NCBI RefSeq assembly: GCF_030506305.1
Contig: NZ_CP119421.1
Coordinates: forward strand, 1,294,354 to 1,358,353
Direction of reading: 5' to 3'
DNA from: Porifericola rhodea
Lineage (GTDB): Bacteria; Bacteroidota; Bacteroidia; Cytophagales; Cyclobacteriaceae
DNA: 64,000 bases
The notes under the pieces are model-generated. The model did not search any database, was not told the DNA's origin, and saw only the letters and a list, made by a program, of their open reading frames with translations. How positions within the stretch are numbered: position 1 is the stretch's first letter; each line of letters opens with the position of its first letter. Made by a program: the position numbers and the translations under genes. Of this stretch, positions 24,686-33,006 are shown in pieces.

Positions 24686-27082
24686 TTGCTATACCCAAAT
24701 AACCTTGAAAACAAAATTGGCTTTGATACGGTAAGAGAGCTGTTAAAAAGCCACTGTAGCAGTTCGCTGGGCACTGCTTATGTAGATAAAATGAAGTTTT
24801 CTGATGATTACACTCTCATCAGTAAGCTGTTGGCTCAGACTGAAGAGTTCAGGCAGATATTGTTGCAGGAAGAGAGCTTTCCTTCTTCTAACTATATTGA
24901 TGTTAATGCTCATTTAAACAAGGCCAAAACTCCCGGCACTTTCCTTACCGAGGAAGAGTTTCATGATTTGCAGTTGTCATTGGATACGATTTTTCGTTGC
25001 CTTAAATTTTTTGAGGATGATGAAGAAAATGAATATCCCGAACTGAAAAAGCTTGGAGACTTTATCTCTTTGGATAAAAACCTCCTCAATAGCATACGCA
25101 AAATTATTGATGAAAAAGGGCATATGCGGAACAATGCCAGCAAAGAACTGCTGAACATCCGACGTATGCTCCAAAGCGAGCAGGTACGCCTGCGAAAAGT
25201 ATTAGACCAGATTTTACGTCAGGCTCGTCAACAAGGCTATACTCCTGAAGACGCAAGCCTTACCGTGCGAGGAGGGCGTATGGTAATTCCTGTGCTGGCT
25301 GAGTATAAGCGTAAAATTAAAGGCTTCGTACATGATGAGTCTGCAACCGGGCAAACGGTATTTCTGGAACCTGCGGAGGTACTGGAGGTTAACAACGAAA
25401 TTCGCGATCTGGAATATCAGGAACGGAGAGAAATTGTACGTATACTCATTAGCCTGACAGATGAGCTACGGCCCCATATCCGAGCCCTGCAAAGTGCCTA
25501 TAACTTTTTGGGGATGATAGACTTCATCAGAGCCAAAGCCCGCTTTGCCCTTCGCTTTGATGCTTCATGCCCCATTCTGGAAAAGAAAAACCAACTGGAG
25601 TGGTATAATGCCCGACATTCGCTACTGCAGATGACTCTGGAGCAGCAGGGCAGAAAAATAGTCCCTCTCAATATTAGGTTAGATGCAGAGCAAAGAATTC
25701 TGATTATATCCGGCCCCAATGCCGGAGGTAAGTCTGTTTGCCTAAAGACTGTGGCTATGCTACAATATATGCTACAGTGCGGTATGCTCCTGCCAATGGA
25801 TGACCACTCACGTGTAGGAATATTCAAAAGTATCTTTATTGATATAGGTGATGAGCAATCTCTGGAAAACGACCTGAGTACGTATAGTTCTCACTTAACC
25901 AATATGGAGCACTTCCTCAAGTTTACGGACAAACGTTCTCTCATACTCATAGATGAGTTTGGAACCGGTACGGAACCACAGTTTGGAGGAGCTATTGCTG
26001 AAGCCATACTGGAAAAGCTTAACGAACTTAGAGCTTATGGGGTAATTACAACCCATTATACTAACCTTAAGCAGTTTGCCAATGAAGCCAATGGAGTAAT
26101 TAATGGCGCTATGCGTTTTGATTCAGACAAGCTGGAGCCACTTTTTCAGCTCGAGATCGGAAAGCCAGGAAGCTCCTTTGCACTGGAAATTGCTCAGAAA
26201 ATTGGACTACCCCAGCAGGTGCTGGAAAGAGCCAAAGAGCATATAGGTGTGGAGAAAGTAGAATTTGATAAAATGCTAAACGAGTTAGAAGCTGAAAAGA
26301 ATAAGTTTCAGACTCTGAACATAGAGCTTAATGCTAAAGAAAAACGCCTTAATGAGCTTTCTAAAGAGTATGAAGAATTAAAGTCTTATATCTCTGATCA
26401 GAAAAAGCAGATTATTAACGAAGCTAAAAAGGAAGCCCAAAATCTGTTGCGAGATACTAACCAACGTATTGAGGCAACTATACGCTCTATCAAAGAAAAC
26501 AAAGCAGAAAAAGAGGCTACCCGTCAGGCTCGTAAAGATCTGGACCAGCTCAAAGAAAGTGTACGCCCAGCCAAAGCCAGGCCAACTCACAACACTCAGG
26601 TAGAGCGCGAAGAAGGGGAGATTAGAGCTGGTGATGCTATTCGTGTTAAAGATACCGGAACTTTAGGTGAGGTATTGCAAATCAAAGGAAACCAGGCTGA
26701 GATACTTATGGGCTCACTTAAGTCTAACATCAAGCTTAAGCGCCTGGAAAAAGTCTCTCGCAGATCATTGAAGAAGGTACTACCAGACAACAAAAGTTAC
26801 TCTACTCCTAGTCTGGATATTACCAAAAAGCTGGTAGACTTTAGTACCAATCTGGATATCCGGGGTAAACGTGCCGAAGAAGCTTTACCTACTCTGGAAA
26901 GCTTTGTAGATGATGCGAGTATGTTTGGTATGGAGGAACTTAGAATTATTCACGGAAAAGGTAATGGTATACTACGAGAAGTAGTCAGAGATTACCTACA
27001 GCGACATAATGGTGTATCTCAGGTACAGGATGAGCATGTGGAACGTGGAGGTGCCGGGGTAACGATTGTAAAGCTGAGGTAA
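24686..27082 (+). CDS. mutS2: MutS2 family ATPase/endonuclease
   Basis: The 798-residue protein has the MutS2 layout: helical core and clamp region, ATPase with Walker A ISGPNAGGKS (about 340-348) and Walker B LILIDEFGTGTEP (about 418-430), a coiled-coil stretch at about 530-630, a KOW-like patch (IRAGDAIRVKDTGTLGEVLQI), and a C-terminal Smr domain with LDIRGKRAEEAL (about 722) and IIHGKGNGILR (about 753). MutS2 suppresses recombination and in some bacteria rescues collided ribosomes. The only credible start is the TTG at 24686, because it matches the family N-terminus (YPNNLENKIGFDTVRELL) and the next in-frame ATG lies well inside it. Confidence 0.95.
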   Translation: MLYPNNLENKIGFDTVRELLKSHCSSSLGTAYVDKMKFSDDYTLISKLLAQTEEFRQILLQEESFPSSNYIDVNAHLNKAKTPGTFLTEEEFHDLQLSLDTIFRCLKFFEDDEENEYPELKKLGDFISLDKNLLNSIRKIIDEKGHMRNNASKELLNIRRMLQSEQVRLRKVLDQILRQARQQGYTPEDASLTVRGGRMVIPVLAEYKRKIKGFVHDESATGQTVFLEPAEVLEVNNEIRDLEYQERREIVRILISLTDELRPHIRALQSAYNFLGMIDFIRAKARFALRFDASCPILEKKNQLEWYNARHSLLQMTLEQQGRKIVPLNIRLDAEQRILIISGPNAGGKSVCLKTVAMLQYMLQCGMLLPMDDHSRVGIFKSIFIDIGDEQSLENDLSTYSSHLTNMEHFLKFTDKRSLILIDEFGTGTEPQFGGAIAEAILEKLNELRAYGVITTHYTNLKQFANEANGVINGAMRFDSDKLEPLFQLEIGKPGSSFALEIAQKIGLPQQVLERAKEHIGVEKVEFDKMLNELEAEKNKFQTLNIELNAKEKRLNELSKEYEELKSYISDQKKQIINEAKKEAQNLLRDTNQRIEATIRSIKENKAEKEATRQARKDLDQLKESVRPAKARPTHNTQVEREEGEIRAGDAIRVKDTGTLGEVLQIKGNQAEILMGSLKSNIKLKRLEKVSRRSLKKVLPDNKSYSTPSLDITKKLVDFSTNLDIRGKRAEEALPTLESFVDDASMFGMEELRIIHGKGNGILREVVRDYLQRHNGVSQVQDEHVERGGAGVTIVKLR

Positions 27083-27089
27083 ACTAAAA

Positions 27090-27118
27090 AAAGCCGCTTA
27101 CAATAAGCGGCTTTCTAC
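27090..27118. terminator. bidirectional Rho-independent terminator
   Basis: A perfect 11-bp stem AAAGCCGCTTA (27090-27100) and TAAGCGGCTTT (27104-27114) has a three-base loop. The minus strand continues with a run of T residues, the plus strand with TTT then CTACTTT. It lies between the convergent mutS2 and lipoprotein genes. Confidence 0.75.
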
Positions 27119-27135
27119 TTTCATTATACAGTTGT

Positions 27136-27612
27136 TTAGGACTGTTTTGTTAGCCTAAATGTATATTCACCATTAATACCCGCAACCCTTCCGTTTGCAG
27201 AGGTTGATTCAATATTAATAGTAAAATTCATTGTCAGTATATTTCCGTCTTCGCTAAGGGTTATTCGGGTTTCTACATTATCTGCCCCTCTGGTTACCGT
27301 AGCTCCATTTTTAAAGTTATCACTCGCATCTACCGCAAAAGTGCCACTGCTAGGGAAAACCAGGGCTTCGCCATTTCCGGTAGTAGTAAATCGTACTTCT
27401 GAAGAAGTTGCAGTAATTGTAATTGAAAAATCGCTAAACTTATCCTTTGCTTCACCTGTCACATCACCCTCTTCCATCACTGCCCATGTGCCTGTAATCT
27501 CCTGACCAGGAGTAGGCTCAGTATCCGGATCGGGTGTATCATCTCCACATGAAGTATGGAAAACAAGCGCTACTATGGCAGCAAAAGCAAAAATTCTGTT
27601 TACATATTTCAT
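27136..27612 (-). CDS. small lipocalin-like lipoprotein
   Basis: The product has 158 residues from the ATG at 27612 (MKYVNRIFAF); a GTG nine codons upstream was not used. The lipobox ends at HTSC, followed by a Pro/Asp/Thr-rich linker (DDTPDPDTEPTPGQ). The mature domain starts ITGTWAVMEEG and alternates beta strands (FSITITATSSEVRFTTTG, ILTMNFTINIES), the usual look of Bacteroidota lipocalin-like domains. Function unknown; probably outer-membrane lipoprotein. Confidence 0.7.
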   Translation of the reverse strand: MKYVNRIFAFAAIVALVFHTSCGDDTPDPDTEPTPGQEITGTWAVMEEGDVTGEAKDKFSDFSITITATSSEVRFTTTGNGEALVFPSSGTFAVDASDNFKNGATVTRGADNVETRITLSEDGNILTMNFTINIESTSANGRVAGINGEYTFRLTKQS

Positions 27613-27725
27613 AACTACGATAGTTAATATGATAAGCACGTTTTACAACTAAGTTTATTGCAATATGCACAAACTATTATCAGCATATCACAGAGAGTTA
27701 GTGCAAAACTTACAAATATTTATAC

Positions 27726-28343
27726 CTACTTATAGTGTTCTATACTAAGTTTATGGTTTACAAACTCATACTCATAAGCCTGGTTAGAACCCACTATTAC
27801 TATGCACTCTGGCAACACCTTTTTAACCTCCTGCTGATACCACTGTATGCCTTGAGCATCCAGGTTAGAGCAAGGTTCGTCCAGAAAAAGAATTTTACCC
27901 TCCGAGTAAAATGCGAGCCCAAGCTTGAGCCTTTGCTTCATCCCAGATGAAAATTGCTTAATATACTTATGGCGCGCACGCTCCAGGTATAATGCTTTAA
28001 TGATGTCAGAACTGGTTTTATTATGACGAGGGGTTTTAAAGGCAAAATGGAAATCCAGCAGCTCTTGTAAAGTAAATTCTTCTATCAGTTCCTCATAGGG
28101 TGCTACTATGCTTTGGTAACGGTAAAAGTGCTCTTCACTTACTTTCTGTTCGCCTTCAAAATATTGGATATTACCTTCGGAAGGAGGAAGCAATCCACTG
28201 AGCATCAACATGAGGGTAGATTTACCACTACCATTTGGGCCTATCAAAACATATGACTCTCCTTGGCGGAAAGTCGTGTCTATATGACGAAAAACCCACT
28301 CACGTTGAAACTTCTTACCCAGATTGCTAACCTTGATCTGCAT
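27726..28343 (-). CDS. ABC transporter ATP-binding protein without adjacent permease
   Basis: A 205-residue ATPase with Walker A LIGPNGSGKST (about 33-42), signature QFSSGMKQRLK (about 135), Walker B ILFLDEPCSNLD and a degenerate switch region (VGSNQAYEYE), where the usual switch His is not evident. It is shorter than typical ABC ATPases but resembles heme-exporter and gliding-type ATPases. It is the last gene of the lipid A operon, 28 bases after lpxA. No permease is encoded nearby, so its partner must be elsewhere. Confidence 0.85.
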   Translation of the reverse strand: MQIKVSNLGKKFQREWVFRHIDTTFRQGESYVLIGPNGSGKSTLMLMLSGLLPPSEGNIQYFEGEQKVSEEHFYRYQSIVAPYEELIEEFTLQELLDFHFAFKTPRHNKTSSDIIKALYLERARHKYIKQFSSGMKQRLKLGLAFYSEGKILFLDEPCSNLDAQGIQWYQQEVKKVLPECIVIVGSNQAYEYEFVNHKLSIEHYK

Positions 28344-28371
28344 GAGATATCATTTTGCAGAGGGCTGAGTC

Positions 28372-29151
28372 TTACTCAGTAGGCCCCTTCATGATACCCC
28401 GGGTAGAGGTCTGGATAAATTGTATAATCTCGTCTCTTTCTTTAGAGGGAGCCATTCGCATTTCAATCTCAGATAGTGCTGAAGAGTTATTAAGTCCACT
28501 CAAATAAATAATACGATAAATATTCTGAATTTCGCTTATAGACTCTGTGGTAAAGCCCCTGCGGCGCAAACCTATAGAGTTTATTCCAACATAACTGACA
28601 GGTTCACGGGCAGCTTTGGTATAAGGAGGAATATCTTTTCTTACCAGGGACCCCCCACCGATATAAGTATGCGAGCCAATTTTGGTAAACTGCTGTACGG
28701 CGCATGCCCCACCAAAAATAGCGAAATCATCTATCTGCACATGGCCGGCCAGCTGAGTGGTATTTCCCAGTATGCAGTTATCACCTATCGTACAGTCATG
28801 TCCTAAGTGGACATATGCCATGATAAGGCAGTTTTTACCAACTTCGGTTTTGTACTTATCTATAGTACCTCGGTTGATGGTAGCACACTCACGTATAGTT
28901 GTATTATCTCCAATTATGGCTACGGTTTTTTCACCGGCAAATTTAAGATCCTGAGGAACGGCAGAAATAACCGCACCAGGAAATATTTTGCAGTTTTTAC
29001 CAATTCTGGCACCTTCCATAATGGTAACATTAGAACCGATCCAGGTTCCTTCCTCAATCACCACATCTTTATGGATAGTGCTGAAAGGCTCTATAACAAC
29101 GTTGTTTGCTATTTTAGCTTCAGGATGAATATATGCTAAAGGCTGATTCAT
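28372..29151 (-). CDS. lpxA: acyl-ACP--UDP-N-acetylglucosamine O-acyltransferase
   Basis: The enzyme transfers a 3-hydroxyacyl chain from ACP to UDP-GlcNAc, the first step of lipid A synthesis. The 259-residue protein opens with AYIHPEAKIANNVVIEPFS and contains left-handed beta-helix hexapeptide repeats (IGKNCKIFPGAVISAVPQDLK). The catalytic-His region reads MAYVHLGHDCTIGDNC, and the C-terminal helical part includes GINSIGLRRRGFTTESI. All are diagnostic for LpxA. The start overlaps the lpxC-fabZ stop by four bases. Confidence 0.96.
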   Translation of the reverse strand: MNQPLAYIHPEAKIANNVVIEPFSTIHKDVVIEEGTWIGSNVTIMEGARIGKNCKIFPGAVISAVPQDLKFAGEKTVAIIGDNTTIRECATINRGTIDKYKTEVGKNCLIMAYVHLGHDCTIGDNCILGNTTQLAGHVQIDDFAIFGGACAVQQFTKIGSHTYIGGGSLVRKDIPPYTKAAREPVSYVGINSIGLRRRGFTTESISEIQNIYRIIYLSGLNNSSALSEIEMRMAPSKERDEIIQFIQTSTRGIMKGPTE

Positions 29152-30545
29152 GAGTCTTTTCTTACGATACTTGCCGACATTGTTGCTTCGCAGACGAGAG
29201 TATTGCCCACATAGGCTTCTCCTCGCATTTTTGCTATACCTCTCTTAATAGGAGCTAAAAGTTCACATTTGATGGTAAGTACATCGCCCGGCAATACCAT
29301 TTTTCTAAACCTGCAACTTTCTATCGCTAAGAAGTATGTCCAGTAATTTTCCGGATCAGGCACAGTGCTAAGCACTAATATTCCACCTGTTTGCACCATG
29401 GCTTCTACCTGAAGTACGCCTGGCATTACCGGGTTACCTGGAAAATGCCCCTCAAAGAAGGGTTCATTCATCGTAACATTTTTTATGCCACAAACAACGG
29501 TATCATCCAGATAGTAGATTTTATCTATCATCAGGAATGGGTACCTATGCGGAAGCATCTGGCTAACCTGATTGATATTTAGCACCGGAGGCAACTTAGG
29601 ATCATACTGAGGCACCGCTTTATTACCGCTAGCCTTCATCGCTTTTTTAAGCTTTTTAGCAAAAGCGACATTAGCAGCATGGCCAGGACGAGCTGCTAGT
29701 ATCTGCGCCTTAATAGGTCGCCCTACCAAAGCAAGGTCTCCTACCATATCTAACAACTTATGGCGAGCAGGTTCATTTTTGTACCTTAGCTCCACATTGT
29801 TGAGTATACCTTCGCCTCGTACTTCCACACTTGGTTTGTTAAACAAACCAGCCAGATGGTCTAGTTCGCCAGCTTCTACTTTACGATCTACTACCACAAT
29901 GGCATTATTAAGATCACCACCTTTAATCAGGTTATTCTGGTGAAGCATTTCCAACTCATGCAAAAAGCAGAAAGTTCGGCAAGCTGAAATTTCTTTTGGA
30001 AACTGGGTAATATCATTTAATGACGCATGCTGGCTGCCTAATACCGGAGAGTTATAATCTATCATGACGGTAAGGCGATAGTCATCTAATGGAAGAGCAG
30101 CTATTTCAACATTACGATCGGGCTCGCTATGGAATATTCCTTCCTGCACTTCGTAGAAGTCGCGCAGGGCACTTTGTTCTTCGGTACCAGCTTCAGTCAG
30201 CGCATCTACAAACATTTTAGAGCTACCATCCATAATGGGGGGCTCCGGACCGTCTAGTTGTATCAGCACATTGTCTATTTCAAGGCCTACCAGGGCTGCC
30301 AGTGTATGCTCTACAGTGTTAATTCGGGCTCCGCTCTGCTCAATAGTAGTACCTCGGGAGAGGTCTACCACATTGTCTACATCAGCATCTACTATCGGAT
30401 GCCCTTCAATGTCTATACGCTGAAACTTAATACCGTGATTAGGTTTTGCAGGTAGAAAAGTCATATTTGCTCTAACCCCGGTATGTAAACCTACGCCAGA
30501 TACAGTGATAGACTTTTTGATTGTGTGTTGTCTGATTTTCATCAT
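29148..30545 (-). CDS. lpxC-fabZ: bifunctional UDP-3-O-acyl-GlcNAc deacetylase / 3-hydroxyacyl-ACP dehydratase
   Basis: A 465-residue fusion typical of Bacteroidota. Residues 1 to about 310 are LpxC: RQHTIKKSITVSGVGLHTG, VEHTLAALVGLEIDNV with a zinc His near 79, and HKLLDMVGDLALVG with the second zinc region. Residues about 320-465 are FabZ: LPHRYPFLMIDKI with the catalytic His, FFEGHFPGNPVMPGVLQVEAM with the catalytic Glu. The first half commits lipid A synthesis, the second dehydrates 3-hydroxyacyl-ACP for fatty acid elongation, so the fusion ties both fates of the same acyl pool together. Two adjacent ATG codons make the first residue uncertain by one. Confidence 0.96.
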   Translation of the reverse strand: MMKIRQHTIKKSITVSGVGLHTGVRANMTFLPAKPNHGIKFQRIDIEGHPIVDADVDNVVDLSRGTTIEQSGARINTVEHTLAALVGLEIDNVLIQLDGPEPPIMDGSSKMFVDALTEAGTEEQSALRDFYEVQEGIFHSEPDRNVEIAALPLDDYRLTVMIDYNSPVLGSQHASLNDITQFPKEISACRTFCFLHELEMLHQNNLIKGGDLNNAIVVVDRKVEAGELDHLAGLFNKPSVEVRGEGILNNVELRYKNEPARHKLLDMVGDLALVGRPIKAQILAARPGHAANVAFAKKLKKAMKASGNKAVPQYDPKLPPVLNINQVSQMLPHRYPFLMIDKIYYLDDTVVCGIKNVTMNEPFFEGHFPGNPVMPGVLQVEAMVQTGGILVLSTVPDPENYWTYFLAIESCRFRKMVLPGDVLTIKCELLAPIKRGIAKMRGEAYVGNTLVCEATMSASIVRKDS

Positions 30546-30548
30546 TAA

Positions 30549-31595
30549 TTATTCCTCGCTTCCGGACAAAGTTAATACTTTTTTCTCTAGTTGTTGAATA
30601 CGGGCAACCAAATCGGGAAGGTTCTTAAAAGAGGCGTATACACGTAAATACTTGCTTCTGTCAAAACTGGGGCTACCCATCTCTATACTTCCTGCTGCCA
30701 ACGACTTGCCTATGCCAGACTGTGCAGCTACTTTGCTATTGTCCCCTATTTTTATATGCCCTACTACTCCTACCTGCCCTGCCAGTACGCACTGCTTACC
30801 AATTTTGGTAGAACCAGAAACCCCGGCCTGCGCTGCGATTACTGTATTTTCTCCAATCTCTACGTTATGCGCTATCTGTATCAGGTTATCCAACTTTACA
30901 CCATTCCCTATCTTTGTAGACTCCATAGTAGCACAATCTATTGTAGTATTTGCTCCAATATCTACATGATGCCCGATAACTACATTGCCCACCTGAGGTA
31001 TAGTTTTATAAGAGCCATCTGCCTGAGGCGCAAAACCAAAGCCATCGCTACCAATAACTGCTCCTGCATGAATGACACAGTGTGACCCTACAATGCAGCC
31101 CGCATAAATTTTTACTCCACTATGAATAATGGTATGGTCTCCAATCTGGACATTATCACCGATATAGGCATTAGGGTAAATTTTTACATTGTTCCCGATT
31201 TTACAATTGGCACCTACGTAAGAGAAAGCTCCTCTGTATATATCTTTACCAACTTCCGCAGTATCGCTAATAAATGCGGGCTCCTCTACACCAATTTTCT
31301 GAAAGTTAATTAGCTTATGATACTCTTCAAGTAAAGTAGTAAAGCTTAAGTAAGGATCTTCTACCCGGATAAGAGTGGTATTGATTTCTTTTTTTGGCTG
31401 GAAACTCTTGTTGACAATGACAGCACTTGCGTGGGTATTATAGATTTGAGGCTCGTACTTAGGGTTAGATAAAAAAGAAATCGCTCCACTGCCCGCGTCT
31501 TCTATTTTACCGAGCTGATTGATCTTGATAGAACCATCACCTTCTACTTCCCCATTAAGCAAACTTGCAATATAATCGATACTAAATTCTATCAT
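30549..31595 (-). CDS. lpxD: UDP-3-O-(3-hydroxyacyl)glucosamine N-acyltransferase
   Basis: The 348-residue enzyme adds the second 3-hydroxyacyl chain in lipid A synthesis. An N-terminal uridine-binding domain (SIDYIASLLNGEVEGDG, GAISFLSNPKYEPQIY) is followed by hexapeptide repeats from about residue 105. The catalytic-His segment is LIQIAHNVEIGENTVIAAQAG, and the C-terminal helix is SFKNLPDLVARIQQLEKKV. The gap to lpxC-fabZ is three bases and to the upstream HD gene 14 bases. Confidence 0.96.
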   Translation of the reverse strand: MIEFSIDYIASLLNGEVEGDGSIKINQLGKIEDAGSGAISFLSNPKYEPQIYNTHASAVIVNKSFQPKKEINTTLIRVEDPYLSFTTLLEEYHKLINFQKIGVEEPAFISDTAEVGKDIYRGAFSYVGANCKIGNNVKIYPNAYIGDNVQIGDHTIIHSGVKIYAGCIVGSHCVIHAGAVIGSDGFGFAPQADGSYKTIPQVGNVVIGHHVDIGANTTIDCATMESTKIGNGVKLDNLIQIAHNVEIGENTVIAAQAGVSGSTKIGKQCVLAGQVGVVGHIKIGDNSKVAAQSGIGKSLAAGSIEMGSPSFDRSKYLRVYASFKNLPDLVARIQQLEKKVLTLSGSEE

Positions 31596-31609
31596 TCAAA
31601 TAGGTTTTA

Positions 31610-32863
31610 TTAGGAATAGGGTATGCTGTCGTGCCGCAAATTTACATCTTTGGGCCAGCATAGATAGTATTTTTTGACAATTTTGCTCATCGCCTTGATA
31701 TTAGGCAGATCAGATGCCTGAGCTATGTCAAAAATCTTGCCCTGTTTGGTAATTATATTGATTTTTTGACCGCTGGATACGTAGGCAGCATTACTTATGC
31801 TACCATGTACCAGAAAATACTTTAGCTCATGCTCCTCTATCTTCAGGGCTTCCTGAATATGTGCACCCAAAAGTTTGATCTTTTCCTCGTCTTCCTGCTC
31901 ATTGCTCAGCTTAATCCGGAAGAGCTTACGCTGTAAAATTCTGCTACTCAGCTCAGACAAGACCTTATCTGGGTGGTGCACCCATTGTTTAATAGCACCC
32001 CATATATCTATATCATCAAGGGCAACATAATGTTGTAAATAGGTCTCATCTTTTTCCAGATCCTGTAAGTTGACCTGCTGTTTAAGAAAAAACGATAGGC
32101 ACGGGCTCGCGGGCACCTCTACACCCTGACTGGCCAGATCTTTACTCCTACGAATGGTTGATACCATCATTTTTTCGGCACTTACACTTGCCTTATGCAG
32201 GTACACCTGCCAGTACATCAGACGGCGAGCATTTAAAAAGTTCTCTATGCTGTAAATTCCTTTTTCTTCCACCACTACTTCATCATCGTACACATCCAGC
32301 ATTTTTATGATACGATCTGCACCTATTTCTCCTTCTGATACACCAGTATAAAAACAGTCTCGCTTAAGGTAGTCCAGGCGATCTATATCTAACTGGCTAG
32401 ATACCAACTGATGGAAAAACCTCCGCTCATACTTACCACTAAAAATACGATAAGCCAGATCCATATTGCCTCCAAAGTGTTTACACAACCTGCCGATAAT
32501 TAATTCCGACATTTGCTCATGCCCTATTCCCGGAATTAGCTCATACTCCAGCGCATGAGAAAAGGGGCCATGGCCAATATCGTGCAAAAGTATAGCGATC
32601 AGAGTGGCTTCAAACTCATCGTCTGAGATTTCCTGTCCTTTGTTCCTTAAACTACTTAGCGTATTTTGCATCAAATACATAGCACCCAGGGCATGATGAA
32701 ATCTGGTATGCAGCGCACCGGGATAAACAAAGTCGGCTAAACCCATTTGTTTGATCCTGCGTAACCTTTGAAAATAAGGATGCTCAATAATGTCAAAGAT
32801 TAGATCAGTAGGTATATTTATAAACCCGTAGACCGGGTCATTGAATACTTTTCTCTTGTTCAA
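31610..32863 (-). CDS. HD-domain phosphohydrolase (dNTPase-like), first gene of lipid A operon
   Basis: The 417-residue protein has the HD metal site: FVYPGALHTRFHHALGAM (His52, His56), ILLHDIGHGPFSHALE (His-Asp at 94-95) and a distal Asp in SQLDIDRLDYLKRD. The start IPTDLIFDIIEHPYFQRLRRIKQMG is typical of the dGTPase/SAMHD1-related group. The natural substrate is unknown. It is 14 bases upstream of lpxD and shares its strand, so it probably heads the operon, and it is divergent from porX across 143 bases. Confidence 0.88.
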   Translation of the reverse strand: MNKRKVFNDPVYGFINIPTDLIFDIIEHPYFQRLRRIKQMGLADFVYPGALHTRFHHALGAMYLMQNTLSSLRNKGQEISDDEFEATLIAILLHDIGHGPFSHALEYELIPGIGHEQMSELIIGRLCKHFGGNMDLAYRIFSGKYERRFFHQLVSSQLDIDRLDYLKRDCFYTGVSEGEIGADRIIKMLDVYDDEVVVEEKGIYSIENFLNARRLMYWQVYLHKASVSAEKMMVSTIRRSKDLASQGVEVPASPCLSFFLKQQVNLQDLEKDETYLQHYVALDDIDIWGAIKQWVHHPDKVLSELSSRILQRKLFRIKLSNEQEDEEKIKLLGAHIQEALKIEEHELKYFLVHGSISNAAYVSSGQKINIITKQGKIFDIAQASDLPNIKAMSKIVKKYYLCWPKDVNLRHDSIPYS

Positions 32864-33006
32864 CTTTTTTGTATATTTTAAATATTAGCAACATGATTTT
32901 TTTTGCTACTTTGTCATTCCTAGACTTTTGGCAACAGCATCTGTATACTTTTCAAAAACTCACTGCCAAGGGTTAAGTTTAAAAAGCTAATAAACAGGAC
33001 ATTTTT

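Noticed and set aside
31610-32863. HD-domain protein as an antiphage dNTPase
   Set aside because: It sits 14 bases upstream of lpxD in a housekeeping operon with no defence genes nearby.
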